From Curvibacter gracilis ATCC BAA-807 (GTDB taxonomy: Bacteria > Pseudomonadota > Gammaproteobacteria > Burkholderiales > Burkholderiaceae_C), in NCBI RefSeq assembly GCF_000518645.1, contig NZ_KI912466.1, positions 558,988 through 622,987 on the forward strand: a DNA stretch of 64,000 nucleotides, in the 5' to 3' direction. The notes below the pieces were generated by a model. That model searched no databases and was not told where the DNA came from. It saw nothing but the letters and a program-made list of their open reading frames with translations. Of this stretch, positions 10,161 through 19,124 are shown one piece after another. Positions within the stretch are counted from its first letter, which is position 1. Each line of letters begins with the position of its first letter. A program made the translations under genes and the position numbers.

Positions 10161-11411
10161 TTATCGCGTCTTGGCAGCCTGGGCGATCTTCTTCATCGCA
10201 TCGGCCACGCTGATCTTGTCGTCATTCCAGAATTGGCTGACCACGTCCTTGATGGCGCCTTCGGCGGCCGGGGCCACCGCCATGCCGTGCGCGATGCTGG
10301 GCACCAGGCCGCCGGTCTTGGCCGATTCGACAAAGTCTTTCGACGACAGCTTGGCGCAGTCGTCAAACTTGTCCATCTTCATGCCCAGGCGCACCGGGAT
10401 CGAGCCCTTGTTGAGGTTGAACACCTCCTGGAACTCGGGGCTCATGATGGCTGCGGCCAGGTCGCTCTGGGCCTTCTGGGCACTGGCGTCCTTGAGCTTG
10501 AACAGGATGAACGAGTCGACGTTGAAGGTGAAGCTGCTGGCCGTGCCCGGGGCGGCGGCGCACATGAAGTCCTTGCCGGGCACCTTGCCCGCGGCCACGA
10601 ACTCGCCCTTGGCCCAGTCGCCCATCAGCTGAAAGCCGGCCTTGCCCTGGATCAGCATGGCGGTGGCCAGGTTCCAGTCGCGCCCCGGCGAGCCCGGGTC
10701 GATGTACGACTTGACGCGGCGGAAGGTTTCGAGCGACTTCTTCATGGTGTCGCTGCCCAGGGCTTTGTCATCGAGCTTGACCAGCGCGTCCTGGTAGAAC
10801 TTGGCGCCACCCACGCCCAGCACCACCGACTCGAAGGTGGTGAAGTCCTGCCAGTTCTGGCCGCCGTGGGCCACCGGGATCAGGCCGGCGGCTTTCAGCT
10901 TGTCGGCCGCGGCAAAAAACTCGTCCCAGGTCTTGGGCATGGCGGCCACGCCGGCCTTCTTGAGGGCGTCGGAGCTGGCCCACAGCCAGTTCACGCGGTG
11001 CACATTGACCGGTGCGGCCACGTAGCTGCCCTTGTACTTCATCACGTCGGCGACGACCTTGGGCAGGGATTCGTCCCACTTCTCGGCCTTGGCCACGCCG
11101 TCCATGTTGGCCAGCACGCCTTCGGAGGCCCATTCCTGGATGGCCGGGCCCTTGACCTGGGCGGCCGAGGGTGGGTTGCCCGACACGACACGGCTCTTGA
11201 GCACGGTCATGGCGCTGTCGCCACCGCCACCGGCCACGGCAAAGTCACGCCAGGTGTGGCCCTTGGCCTGCATCATCTTCTTGAGTTCGGCGGCCGATTT
11301 GGCTTCGCCACCGGAGGTCCAGTAATGCAGGACTTCCACCTCACCGGCCTGTACCGTCAGCGCGGCTCCGGCAGCCACCGCCAGCGCGGCCAGTTTTGAC
11401 AACTTGAACAT
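10161..11411 (-). CDS. gtsA: Sugar ABC transporter periplasmic binding protein (GtsA-like, glucose)
   Basis: 416 residues. The signal peptide is MFKLSKLAALAVAAGAALTV with cleavage near VQA-GEV. The mature part starts EVEVLHYWTSGGEAKSAAEL, the usual opening of family-1 sugar-binding proteins of the glucose/mannose type, and contains VHRVNWLWAS and GDWAKGEF, aromatic-rich stretches of the sugar cleft. The start at 11411 is chosen because the signal peptide begins there; in-frame codons upstream only add AT-rich translated leader. First gene of the uptake operon. Glucose is the likely ligand because the locus also holds gltR/gtrS-like regulators, pgi, zwf and hexR. Confidence 0.88.
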   Translation of the reverse strand: MFKLSKLAALAVAAGAALTVQAGEVEVLHYWTSGGEAKSAAELKKMMQAKGHTWRDFAVAGGGGDSAMTVLKSRVVSGNPPSAAQVKGPAIQEWASEGVLANMDGVAKAEKWDESLPKVVADVMKYKGSYVAAPVNVHRVNWLWASSDALKKAGVAAMPKTWDEFFAAADKLKAAGLIPVAHGGQNWQDFTTFESVVLGVGGAKFYQDALVKLDDKALGSDTMKKSLETFRRVKSYIDPGSPGRDWNLATAMLIQGKAGFQLMGDWAKGEFVAAGKVPGKDFMCAAAPGTASSFTFNVDSFILFKLKDASAQKAQSDLAAAIMSPEFQEVFNLNKGSIPVRLGMKMDKFDDCAKLSSKDFVESAKTGGLVPSIAHGMAVAPAAEGAIKDVVSQFWNDDKISVADAMKKIAQAAKTR

Positions 11412-11478
11412 GCCCTCATCTCCTACTTGTAGTGTTGAATCATCGCTCACACGTGGGCGTGTCACTCGCCGCATCGCG

Positions 11479-11504
11479 TTCATTAATTTAATTAAAATAA
11501 TGAA
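11479..11504. promoter_or_regulatory. AT-rich palindrome upstream of gtsA
   Basis: TTCATTA (11479-11485) and TAATGAA (11498-11504) form a perfect inverted repeat around a 12-base A/T-only centre, in otherwise GC-rich DNA between gtsA (minus) and the response regulator gene (plus). It lies 68 bases from the gtsA start. It is a candidate operator or A/T-rich promoter element for sugar-dependent control; which protein binds is unknown. Confidence 0.45.
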
Positions 11505-11623
11505 TACCCCCATCAGGACTTACCCCTAAGCAGCGCAGCTCAGGCGCCAGCAACACCCCAGGAGACCTGCGACAGACCGGGAAAGCGCCCGCTTCAAGGC
11601 AGCGCCTTTGTTATGCTCAAACG

Positions 11624-12346
11624 ATGATCACGATCCTGATCGTTGAAGACGACGAACTCCTGCTCGATGCCCTGACGGGGCAACTCCTGCAATTGGGCTA
11701 TGCGGTGCGCAGCGCGGGCAGTGTGGCGGAGGCCCAGGCCGTGCTCGGGCGCGAGGGCATCGACGGCATGATTCTCGATCTGGGCCTGCCCGGCCAAGAC
11801 GGACTGACCCTGCTGCCCTGGGCGCGCAAGAAGCTGAGCGGCCTGCCGGTGCTGATCCTGACCGCGCGTGATGGCCTGGACGACCGCGTGCAGGGCCTGA
11901 ACGCCGGGGCCGATGACTACATGACCAAGCCCTTCAACATGGTCGAGTTGCAGGCCCGACTGCAAGCCATGTTGCGCCGCGCCCGGCTGCCAGCCTTCTC
12001 GCAGGCCGCGGCGGGCGCCACCGGCCACTGGAGCACCGTGGGGCCGCTGCGCATCGACCCGCAGACCCGCGAGGCCACCCTGGCCGACGAAGCCCTGGAG
12101 CTGACCCAGCGCGAGTGGGAGCTGCTGGAGCTGCTGGTCAACCGCTGCGGCGAGGTGGTGACCCGCGACGATGTGCTGGCCGCCTGGCGCGCCGTACCGC
12201 CCGAGCCGGGTCAGGCCGCCGCGCCCCTGAACTCGAATGCCCTCGAGGTGTATGTGCACCGGCTGCGCAAGAAGCTGGACCCGTCCAACCTGAACATCCG
12301 CAACATCCGGGGCCTGGGCTACATGCTTGAAAAGCCCTCGGCCTGA
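11624..12346 (+). CDS. gltR: OmpR-family response regulator, GltR-like
   Basis: 240 residues. The receiver domain (1-115) has the acidic pair E8-D9-D10, the phospho-acceptor D52 (GMILDLGLPG), T80 and K102; the C-terminal winged helix (about 145-235) ends with VHRLRKKLDPSNLNIRNIRG. Its histidine kinase gene follows 13 bases after the stop. In Pseudomonas the GltR/GtrS pair controls glucose transporter and porin genes; here the pair is divergent from gtsA, which supports the same role. By sequence alone it could also be a TctD-type regulator. Confidence 0.8.
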   Translation: MITILIVEDDELLLDALTGQLLQLGYAVRSAGSVAEAQAVLGREGIDGMILDLGLPGQDGLTLLPWARKKLSGLPVLILTARDGLDDRVQGLNAGADDYMTKPFNMVELQARLQAMLRRARLPAFSQAAAGATGHWSTVGPLRIDPQTREATLADEALELTQREWELLELLVNRCGEVVTRDDVLAAWRAVPPEPGQAAAPLNSNALEVYVHRLRKKLDPSNLNIRNIRGLGYMLEKPSA

Positions 12347-12359
12347 GCCGCAGCCTGCC

Positions 12360-13787
12360 ATGGCGCGCCCGCCCCCCCTGCCCGGGGTCTCCCTCAAACG
12401 CCAGCTGCTGCTGTGGCTGCTGCTGCCGCAACTGGTGCTGTGGCTGACCGGGGGCGTGCTGGCCTGGCGCGTGGCCCTGGAAAACGGCGAACGCGGCATC
12501 GATCAAAGCCTCACCCAGTCGGTCAAGGCCCTGGCGCGCCAGATCAAGCCGATCGGCGACGGGCTGCTGGTGGACTTTCCGAAGGCAGCCCAGGACATCC
12601 TGGAGCAGGACCCGGCCGACCGCATCAGCTACATGGTGTCCTCGCCGCCGGGGCGCTTCCTGCTGGGCAATGCCCAGCTGCCACCGCCCCCGGCCGACAA
12701 GGCCCAGGCCGAGCCCGGCGAAGCCGTGCTCTACGCCGGGGTGGTGGACGAGCGCCCGGTGCGCGTGGTGTCGCTGGAGGTGGACTACGGCTCGCCAGGC
12801 AGCAAGCAGCGCCTGCGCGTGCAGGTGGCCCAGAGCCTGACGGTGCGCGAGCGCATTGCCCACGAGCTGCTGGAGAAGATCCTGCTGCCCATGGGCCTGA
12901 TGGGGCTGGTGCTGAGTGCGCTGGTGTATGCCGGCGTGCTGCGCGGCCTGCGACCACTGAAGCGGCTGGAGGCGGAGATCGAACTGATCGGCGCCAGCCC
13001 GCAACCCGGCCATGCGCCCCTGCCCAGCGGGGCCCTGAGCACGGCCCCCCAGGAGGTGCATTCGCTGGCCAGCACCATCAACCGCCTGCTGGCGGCGGTG
13101 GCCAAGGGCCAGGTCAAAGAGAAACAGTTCCTCAACGATGCCGCCCACCAGCTGCGCACGCCCCTGGCCGGCCTGATCGGGCAGACCGATCTGGCCCTGC
13201 ACGAGATGCAGGACTCGCCCGCCCGCGAGCGCCTGATCAAGGTGCGTGCCGCCGCCCAGCGCAGCGCACACCTGGTGCACCAGTTGCTGCAACTGGCCCG
13301 CTCGGAGACCACGGTGGAACTGCAGCCGCTGGACCTGCCCGGCCTGGCCCGCGAAGTGGCCCGCGACTGGACGAGCCGGGCCCTAGCCGCCGGTGTGGAC
13401 CTGGGTTACGAGGGCGAGGAGCACTTGAAGCTGCAGGGCAACGCCTTGCTGCTGCGCGAGGCCTTGAGCAACCTGCTGGACAACGCCCTGCATTACGCCG
13501 GGCCGGGCAGCATGGTGACGGTGCGGGTGCGGCCCCTGAGCGCCACCCAGGTCGAACTGTCGGTCGAGGACAACGGGCCCGGTGTGCCGGAAGAGCAACT
13601 TCCCCATCTGTTCCAGCGCTTCTGGCGCGGCAGCGAGAAGGCCGGCGGTTGCGGCCTGGGCTTGGCCATCGTCGAAGAGATTGCCCAGCGCCACCGCGGC
13701 CAGGCCTTTGCCCAGGCGCTGCAGCCGCACGGGCTGCAGGTGGGCCTGCGCCTGCCGCTGGACCAGGGCCTGCCGTCAGGCCCTTGA
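12360..13787 (+). CDS. Sensor histidine kinase, GtrS/TctE-like
   Basis: 475 residues from the ATG at 12360. Transmembrane segments at about 15-37 and 174-195 flank a periplasmic domain of about 135 residues of the TctE/2CSK_N type. A linker follows, then the phospho-acceptor box NDAAHQLRTPLAG with H263 and an ATPase domain with N box (LSNLLDNALHYA), G1 box (VEDNGPGVP) and G2 box (GCGLGLAIV). A TTG 33 bases upstream is an alternative start that would overlap the regulator gene. It probably senses a sugar or sugar acid in the periplasm and phosphorylates the upstream regulator. It ends three bases from the convergent pgi stop. Confidence 0.85.
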   Translation: MARPPPLPGVSLKRQLLLWLLLPQLVLWLTGGVLAWRVALENGERGIDQSLTQSVKALARQIKPIGDGLLVDFPKAAQDILEQDPADRISYMVSSPPGRFLLGNAQLPPPPADKAQAEPGEAVLYAGVVDERPVRVVSLEVDYGSPGSKQRLRVQVAQSLTVRERIAHELLEKILLPMGLMGLVLSALVYAGVLRGLRPLKRLEAEIELIGASPQPGHAPLPSGALSTAPQEVHSLASTINRLLAAVAKGQVKEKQFLNDAAHQLRTPLAGLIGQTDLALHEMQDSPARERLIKVRAAAQRSAHLVHQLLQLARSETTVELQPLDLPGLAREVARDWTSRALAAGVDLGYEGEEHLKLQGNALLLREALSNLLDNALHYAGPGSMVTVRVRPLSATQVELSVEDNGPGVPEEQLPHLFQRFWRGSEKAGGCGLGLAIVEEIAQRHRGQAFAQALQPHGLQVGLRLPLDQGLPSGP

Positions 13788-13790
13788 GGT

Positions 13791-15377
13791 TCAGAAGCGC
13801 GGCCTGAACTGGCGCAGCAGGCCGGCGGTGGAGGCATCGAGCCCACGCACATCGCCCGTGGCCAGCCGGGGCTGGATGTCTTGCGCCAGTTGCTTGCCCA
13901 GCTCGACACCCCATTGGTCAAAGCTGTTGATGCCCCAGACCGAGCCGCTGACAAAGACGCGGTGCTCGTAGAGGGCCACCAGCGCGCCCAGGGTGGTCGG
14001 GTCCATGCGCTCCAGCACAAAGAAGGTGCTGGGCCGGTTGCCCGGGAAGTGCCGGTGCCCGCCCGCATCGCTGCGCCCCTGCAACAGGGCCTGGGCCTGG
14101 GCCAGGGCATTGGCCACCAACTGGGCATGGTGGCCCGGCAGGTCGTGTGCCGGCTCGCGCACGGCAATGAACTCGACGGGCACGATGTCGGTGCCCTGGT
14201 GGATCATCTGAAAAAAGGCGTGCTGGCCATTGGTGCCGGGCTCGCCCCACACCACGGGCGAGGTGCTGTAGCCCAGGGCGCGGCCTTGCAGGTCAACCCG
14301 CTTGCCATTGCTTTCCATCTCGAGTTGCTGAAGGTAGGCAGGCAGGCGACGCAGCCCATGGTGGTAAGGCGCCACGCTGCGGCTGGCAAAGCCGTGGAAG
14401 TTGCGGTACCAGACATCGAGCAGGCCCAGGCGCACCGGCAGGTTGCGCTCGAGTGGGGTGTGCGCAAAGTGCAGGTCCATGGCGTGGGCGCCCCCCAGCA
14501 GGGCCCGGAAGCCCTCGGCCCCGATGGCGATGGCCAGAGGGAGGCCGATGGCCGACCACATCGAATACCGCCCGCCCACCCAATCGCGAAAACCGAAGGT
14601 GGTGCGGATGCCGAAGGCCTGAGCGGCCTCCAGGTTGGTGGTGAGGGCCACGAAGTGGCGCGCCAGGTCGGCCCCGCCCTGCTCCAGGAACCAACGCCGC
14701 GCGCTGTGCGCGTTGGTCATGGTCTCGCGGGTGGTGAAGGTCTTGGAGGCCACCAGGAACAGGGTGTGGGCGGGCTTGATCTGCTCCAGCACCTCGCCCA
14801 ATTCATCGCCATCGACATTGGAGACAAAGTGAAAACGTTTGCCCGGCAACGCGTGCGCCTGCAAAGCCACCACGGCCATCTGCGGCCCCAGGTCGGAGCC
14901 GCCGATGCCGATGTTGACGATGTCGGTGATCTGCGCATCGGCGCGCACACGCTCGGCAAAGGTCAGCATGTCGCGCAGCGTGGCATTGACGTCGGGCATG
15001 GCGGCATCGGCCACGGCACCACGGAACACAGGCAACGAGCCCCCCTGGCCATCGCTGCAGGGCTGGTTGCGCAGCAGGTGGTGCATGACCGCCCGGCCCT
15101 CGGTGCTGTTGACGGGCTCACCCGCCAGCATCGCGTCGCGATGTGCCTCCAGCCCGGTCTCGCGGGCCAGTTGCATCAGCAAGGCCTCGGCCTGGGCGTC
15201 GATGCGGTTCTTCGAGAGATCGGCAAACACATGCGGAGCGCTCTGGCTGAAGCGCGAGAAGCGGTCCGGATCGCGCTCGAAATCGGCTCGGACATCGAAG
15301 TGGCGCCCGTGCTGATCGAAGTGCGACAGCAGTTGGGTCCAGGCAGGGGTCTCGTCGCAGCGAAGTCGCTGTTTCAT
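13791..15377 (-). CDS. pgi: Glucose-6-phosphate isomerase
   Basis: 528 residues. It shows the family motifs IVNIGIGGSDLGPQMAV (sugar phosphate binding, about residues 141-157), VGGRYSMWSAIGLPLAI (signature 1) and the C-terminal SIS-fold region with DQWGVELGKQLA. It interconverts glucose 6-phosphate and fructose 6-phosphate in the cytoplasm. It lies 67 bases after tal on the same strand, so tal-pgi is probably one transcript divergent from zwf. In bacteria that use the Entner-Doudoroff route, pgi mainly recycles fructose 6-phosphate back to glucose 6-phosphate. Confidence 0.96.
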   Translation of the reverse strand: MKQRLRCDETPAWTQLLSHFDQHGRHFDVRADFERDPDRFSRFSQSAPHVFADLSKNRIDAQAEALLMQLARETGLEAHRDAMLAGEPVNSTEGRAVMHHLLRNQPCSDGQGGSLPVFRGAVADAAMPDVNATLRDMLTFAERVRADAQITDIVNIGIGGSDLGPQMAVVALQAHALPGKRFHFVSNVDGDELGEVLEQIKPAHTLFLVASKTFTTRETMTNAHSARRWFLEQGGADLARHFVALTTNLEAAQAFGIRTTFGFRDWVGGRYSMWSAIGLPLAIAIGAEGFRALLGGAHAMDLHFAHTPLERNLPVRLGLLDVWYRNFHGFASRSVAPYHHGLRRLPAYLQQLEMESNGKRVDLQGRALGYSTSPVVWGEPGTNGQHAFFQMIHQGTDIVPVEFIAVREPAHDLPGHHAQLVANALAQAQALLQGRSDAGGHRHFPGNRPSTFFVLERMDPTTLGALVALYEHRVFVSGSVWGINSFDQWGVELGKQLAQDIQPRLATGDVRGLDASTAGLLRQFRPRF

Positions 15378-15444
15378 ACAGTCCTTGAGTGGGTCGGGTC
15401 AAACATCCGGCCGCCCGGCAGCAGGCCGGGACAGGCCACGCGGC

Positions 15445-16392
15445 TTACACCTCGAGCATCAGCTTTTCCAGCTTGATGGCATCAGCGGCAAAGGCCCGGA
15501 TGCCTTCTGCCAGCTTTTCGGTGGCCATGGCATCTTCGTTGAGGGCAAAACGGAAACCCGCTTCATCGTACTGAATCGGGTTCAGCGGCAGCGATTTGGC
15601 CGCTTCGGCGTCCAGCGCGCGGACGAGCGGTGCCTCACTGGCCGCCAGTTGGGCCAGCAGGTCTGGGGCGATGGTCAGCAGGTCGCAACCGGCCAAAGCG
15701 GTGATCTGGCCCAGGTTGCGGAAGCTGGCCCCCATCACCTCGGTGGCGATGCCGAAATGCTTGTAGTACTCGTAAATCTTGCGCACCGACTGCACGCCCG
15801 GGTCGTTGGCACCCGAAGAAGCGGCTTCGTCCCACTGGGCGCCGGCCGACTTCTTGTACCAGTCGTAGATGCGGCCCACGAAGGGGGAGATCAACTTCAC
15901 ACGGGCCTGGCCGCAGGCCACGGCCTGGCAGAACGAGAACAGGAGCGTGAGGTTGGTGTGAATGCCCTTGCGCTCCAGCTGGGCGGCGGCCTGGATGCCT
16001 TCCCAGGTGGCGGCGATCTTGATCAGCACGCGGTCGGTGGGCAGGCCAGCAGCCTGGTAGAGCTCGATGATGCGTTCGGCGCGGGCCACGGTGGCTTCGG
16101 TGTCAAAGCTCAGGCGGGCATCGACTTCGGTGGAGACCCGCCCGGGGATCAAGGCCAGGATCTCGCGGCCGAAGGCCACCAGCAGGCGGTCCATGATCTC
16201 GTCCAGGGGGCGGTCACGGAAATGCTGCACGGTCTGGGCCAGCAGCGGCTGATATTCGGGCTTTTGCACCGCCTTGAGGATCAGCGAAGGGTTGGTCGTG
16301 GCATCCTGCGGACGGAAAGCGCCCAGTTGCTTGAAGTCGCCGGTATCAGCCACCACGGTGGTGAACTGGCGAAGTGCGTCGAGTTGGTTCAT
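15445..16392 (-). CDS. tal: Transaldolase
   Basis: 315 residues, the TalB-type length. It starts [17 protein letters not shown], has [12 protein letters not shown] (about residues 34-45) and the Schiff-base lysine in [13 protein letters not shown] (about residues 127-139). It moves a dihydroxyacetone unit between sugar phosphates in the non-oxidative pentose phosphate pathway. First gene of a probable tal-pgi operon divergent from zwf; the start regions share a HexR-type palindrome. Confidence 0.96.
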   Translation of the reverse strand: MNQLDALRQFTTVVADTGDFKQLGAFRPQDATTNPSLILKAVQKPEYQPLLAQTVQHFRDRPLDEIMDRLLVAFGREILALIPGRVSTEVDARLSFDTEATVARAERIIELYQAAGLPTDRVLIKIAATWEGIQAAAQLERKGIHTNLTLLFSFCQAVACGQARVKLISPFVGRIYDWYKKSAGAQWDEAASSGANDPGVQSVRKIYEYYKHFGIATEVMGASFRNLGQITALAGCDLLTIAPDLLAQLAASEAPLVRALDAEAAKSLPLNPIQYDEAGFRFALNEDAMATEKLAEGIRAFAADAIKLEKLMLEV

Positions 16393-16437
16393 GACATCCT
16401 GAAAAAAATGACTTGTTCATGCCCGCAAAGCCGAAAT

Positions 16438-16452
16438 GGTAACTTGATTACA
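16438..16452. promoter_or_regulatory. Probable HexR operator in the tal/zwf promoter region
   Basis: The 15-mer GGTAACTTGATTACA contains GTAAC-TTGA-TTAC, i.e. GTAA-N5-TTAC, the core of the proteobacterial HexR consensus TGTAATTAAATTACA. It lies between tal (minus, 46 bases away) and zwf (plus, 99 bases away) and overlaps a possible zwf -35 box TTGATT (16444-16449; CAAAAT at 16467-16472 would be the -10 with a 17-base spacer). hexR is encoded just past zwf. HexR typically releases DNA on binding 2-keto-3-deoxy-6-phosphogluconate. Binding is inferred. Confidence 0.68.
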
Positions 16453-16550
16453 TCGACTTCTCAATACAAAATACAAGAACTGCAAATTTCCTGGTGTTTT
16501 TTGGGAAAACCAAGAAACTCAGTTACGAAACCAAATTACATTACCGAGCC

Positions 16551-18056
16551 ATGCAAAGCACCCCTGACATTGTGAAGCCTGCGAGCTTCGACCTGATCCT
16601 GTTTGGCGGCACCGGCGACCTGGCCTGGCGCAAGCTGATGCCCGCCCTGTTCCAGGCCTTCCGGCATGGCTCACTGCCGGAGGGTGGACGGATCATCGGC
16701 GTGGCACGTGACAAGCTCACGGACGAACAATATCGCAGTCTGATCGAGACTCGCTTTCGCGAAGTTGACGGCCCCAAGCAACCCAATGCCGAAGAGTTCG
16801 CGCGGTTTGCCGCCCTGCTGCACTACGTGCGCATGGACCTGTCCCAGCCCGAGGACTACCAGACGCTGGCCAGCACCCTGGCCGAGCGCGATGCCGCCAC
16901 CGTGGTGATGTATGTGGCCACGGCCCCCGCCCTGTTCACCACCGTGGTCGAGCAACTGGCCGCCGCCGGCCTGAACACCCCGCGCACCCGGGTGGTGCTC
17001 GAAAAGCCGCTGGGCCACGACCTGGCCTCGAACCGCGCCATCAACGCTGCGGTGGGGCGTGCCTTCGGCGAACGGCAGATCTTCCGCATCGACCACTACC
17101 TGGGCAAGCCTGCGGTGCAGAACCTGTTCGCGCTGCGTTTTGGCAACGCCTTGTTCGAGCCGCTGTGGCGACGCGAGAACATCGCCAACATCCAGATCAC
17201 CATTGCCGAAGACCTGGGGGTGGAAAAGCGCGGTCAGTTCTACGACAGCACCGGCGCGCTGCGCGACATGGTGCAGAACCACGCCTTGCAACTGCTGTGC
17301 GCCATCGCCATGGAACCCCCGATCAACGCCCATGCCGATGCCATCCGCGACGAGAAGCTGAAAGTGCTGCGCTCGCTCAAGGCCTGGACACCCGAGACCC
17401 TGACGCAGCACGTGATCCGGGGTCAGTACAGCGCCGGATCGCGCCACGGCAAGGCGGTGCCGGGCTACCTGGACGAAGCAGGCGTGCCGGGTGACAGCAG
17501 CACCGAAACCTACGTGGCCTTGCGCACCGAGATCGAGAACTGGCGCTGGGCCGGCGTGCCTTTCTACATCCGCACCGGCAAGCGGCTGGCGGCGCGCGAG
17601 GCCCACATCACGGTCAACTTCCGGCCCACACCGCACCCCATCTTCAAGGCGCCCATCGGTGCGGCCAACAAGCTGGTGATCAACCTGCAGCCCCGTGACG
17701 GGCTGGAACTACACCTGCTGGCCGAGGGGCGCACGCAGCGCAATGCCACCGCCTCCAGCACCGGGGCCACACAGACGCTGGCACCGGTGCAACTCGACCT
17801 GGACTTCGACAAGCGCTTCGGCAGCGAGCGGGTGGGGGCTTACGAGCGCCTGCTGCTCGACGTGATTGACGGCCGGCTGAACCTGTTCGTGCGCAGCGAC
17901 GAGCAGGAAGAGGCCTGGCAGTGGGTGCAACCGATCCTGGAACACTGGCAGGCCGGCCAGATGCCGCCGCGCCCCTATGCAGCCGGCACCTGGGGCCCGA
18001 GCGCCGCCAGCGCCATGATCGCGCGCGATGGCCATTGCTGGAGCGAAGAGGCCTGA
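16551..18056 (+). CDS. zwf: Glucose-6-phosphate 1-dehydrogenase
   Basis: 501 residues. The nucleotide-binding motif LILFGGTGDLAWRKLMPAL is near the N terminus (about residues 14-32), and the active-site stretch RIDHYLGKPAVQNLFALRF contains the catalytic His/Lys region (about 178-196). It oxidises glucose 6-phosphate to 6-phosphogluconolactone, feeding the Entner-Doudoroff and pentose phosphate routes. The start at 16551 is preferred to an in-frame codon 57 bases upstream because the added 19 residues are lysine-rich and AT-rich, unlike the family. edd, pgl and eda are not in this window. Confidence 0.95.
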   Translation: MQSTPDIVKPASFDLILFGGTGDLAWRKLMPALFQAFRHGSLPEGGRIIGVARDKLTDEQYRSLIETRFREVDGPKQPNAEEFARFAALLHYVRMDLSQPEDYQTLASTLAERDAATVVMYVATAPALFTTVVEQLAAAGLNTPRTRVVLEKPLGHDLASNRAINAAVGRAFGERQIFRIDHYLGKPAVQNLFALRFGNALFEPLWRRENIANIQITIAEDLGVEKRGQFYDSTGALRDMVQNHALQLLCAIAMEPPINAHADAIRDEKLKVLRSLKAWTPETLTQHVIRGQYSAGSRHGKAVPGYLDEAGVPGDSSTETYVALRTEIENWRWAGVPFYIRTGKRLAAREAHITVNFRPTPHPIFKAPIGAANKLVINLQPRDGLELHLLAEGRTQRNATASSTGATQTLAPVQLDLDFDKRFGSERVGAYERLLLDVIDGRLNLFVRSDEQEEAWQWVQPILEHWQAGQMPPRPYAAGTWGPSAASAMIARDGHCWSEEA

Positions 18057-18175
18057 GCGCCCGCGATCCAACGCAAAAGCCAGCCCAGGCATGGATGGAA
18101 GGCGGATTCTTGTTGTACCCTGAATGGTTGACGGCATGAATCCGCTATTTTTTTGCTCCTTGAAAGTCCACCGCC

Positions 18176-19021
18176 ATGCTAGACCGCATCAAAGCCTCCA
18201 TGTCCTCTCTGGCGCCGGCAGAGCAGCGGGTGGCCCAGTTGGTTCTGAGCGACCCCCGGGCCTTCGCCAACCTGCCGGTCAGTGAGTTGTCGTACCGGGC
18301 CCACGTCAGCAAGCCGACGGTGGTGCGCTTTTGCCGCAGCATGGGCTACGACGGCCTGTCGGATTTCAAGCTCAAACTGGCGGGCAGTGTGAGCGAGGGT
18401 GTGCCCTTCATCCACCGCAGCGTGGACGCCGACGACAAGACCAGCGACGTGCTGGTGAAGGTGATCGACAACACCGTGGCGGCTTTCCTGAAGTACCGCA
18501 ACGACGCCAGCACCACTGCGCTGGAGCGCGCCGCCGAGGCGATTGCCGGCACGTACAAGACGGGGCGCCGCATCGAGTTCTTCGGCGTGGGCAACTCGGG
18601 CATCGTGGCGCAGGACGCACAGCACAAATTCTTCCGCCTGGGCATCACCTCGATCGCCTACAGCGACGGCCACATGCAGGTGATGAGCGCCTCGCTGCTG
18701 GGCCCGGGCGACTGTGTGGTGATCATCTCCAACTCGGGCCGCACCCGTGACCTGATGGATGCCGCCGACATCGCCCGCAAGAACGGCGCCACCACCATCG
18801 TGATCACGGCCAGCGGCTCGCCACTGGCTTCGGCCGGGCACATCCACCTGGCCGCCGACCACCCCGAGGGCTATGACCGCTACAGCCCCATGGTGTCGCG
18901 CCTGCTGCACCTGATGATCATCGACGTGGTGGCCACCTGCGTGGCCCTGCGCATCGGCAGCCCCTTGCAGCCCCTGCTCAAGGAAATGAAGAACAACCTG
19001 CGCAACAAGCGTTACGCCTGA
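18176..19021 (+). CDS. hexR: RpiR-family regulator HexR
   Basis: 281 residues. N-terminal helix-turn-helix (about 1-77) with LSYRAHVSKPTVVRFCRSMGY; C-terminal SIS sugar-phosphate domain (about 125-260) with FFGVGNSGIVAQDAQHKFFR and VVIISNSGRTRDL. It is the typical HexR size and lies 119 bases after zwf. HexR represses or activates central sugar genes and responds to 2-keto-3-deoxy-6-phosphogluconate. A matching palindrome lies in the tal/zwf gap. The alternative would be another RpiR regulator, but the zwf linkage favours HexR. Confidence 0.9.
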   Translation: MLDRIKASMSSLAPAEQRVAQLVLSDPRAFANLPVSELSYRAHVSKPTVVRFCRSMGYDGLSDFKLKLAGSVSEGVPFIHRSVDADDKTSDVLVKVIDNTVAAFLKYRNDASTTALERAAEAIAGTYKTGRRIEFFGVGNSGIVAQDAQHKFFRLGITSIAYSDGHMQVMSASLLGPGDCVVIISNSGRTRDLMDAADIARKNGATTIVITASGSPLASAGHIHLAADHPEGYDRYSPMVSRLLHLMIIDVVATCVALRIGSPLQPLLKEMKNNLRNKRYA

Positions 19022-19124
19022 GCGTGGATTCCCGCAAAGCGGTCTGAGGCCGTCACACGGTCTTCAAGCTGCAGGCATAAACTGGGGCCGCTGGAGGTCC
19101 CTCCGGCTCAACGGAGTGTGTGGC

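Noticed and set aside
13881..15476. 531-codon frame opposite pgi
   Set aside because: Antisense shadow of pgi, no ribosome site, His/Gln-rich composition.
16494..16550. Longer zwf start 57 bases upstream
   Set aside because: Adds lysine-rich residues not found in the family and runs through AT-rich promoter DNA.
16500..16550. Second HexR site near GTTACGAAACCAAATTAC
   Set aside because: The arms do not have the GTAA-N5-TTAC spacing.
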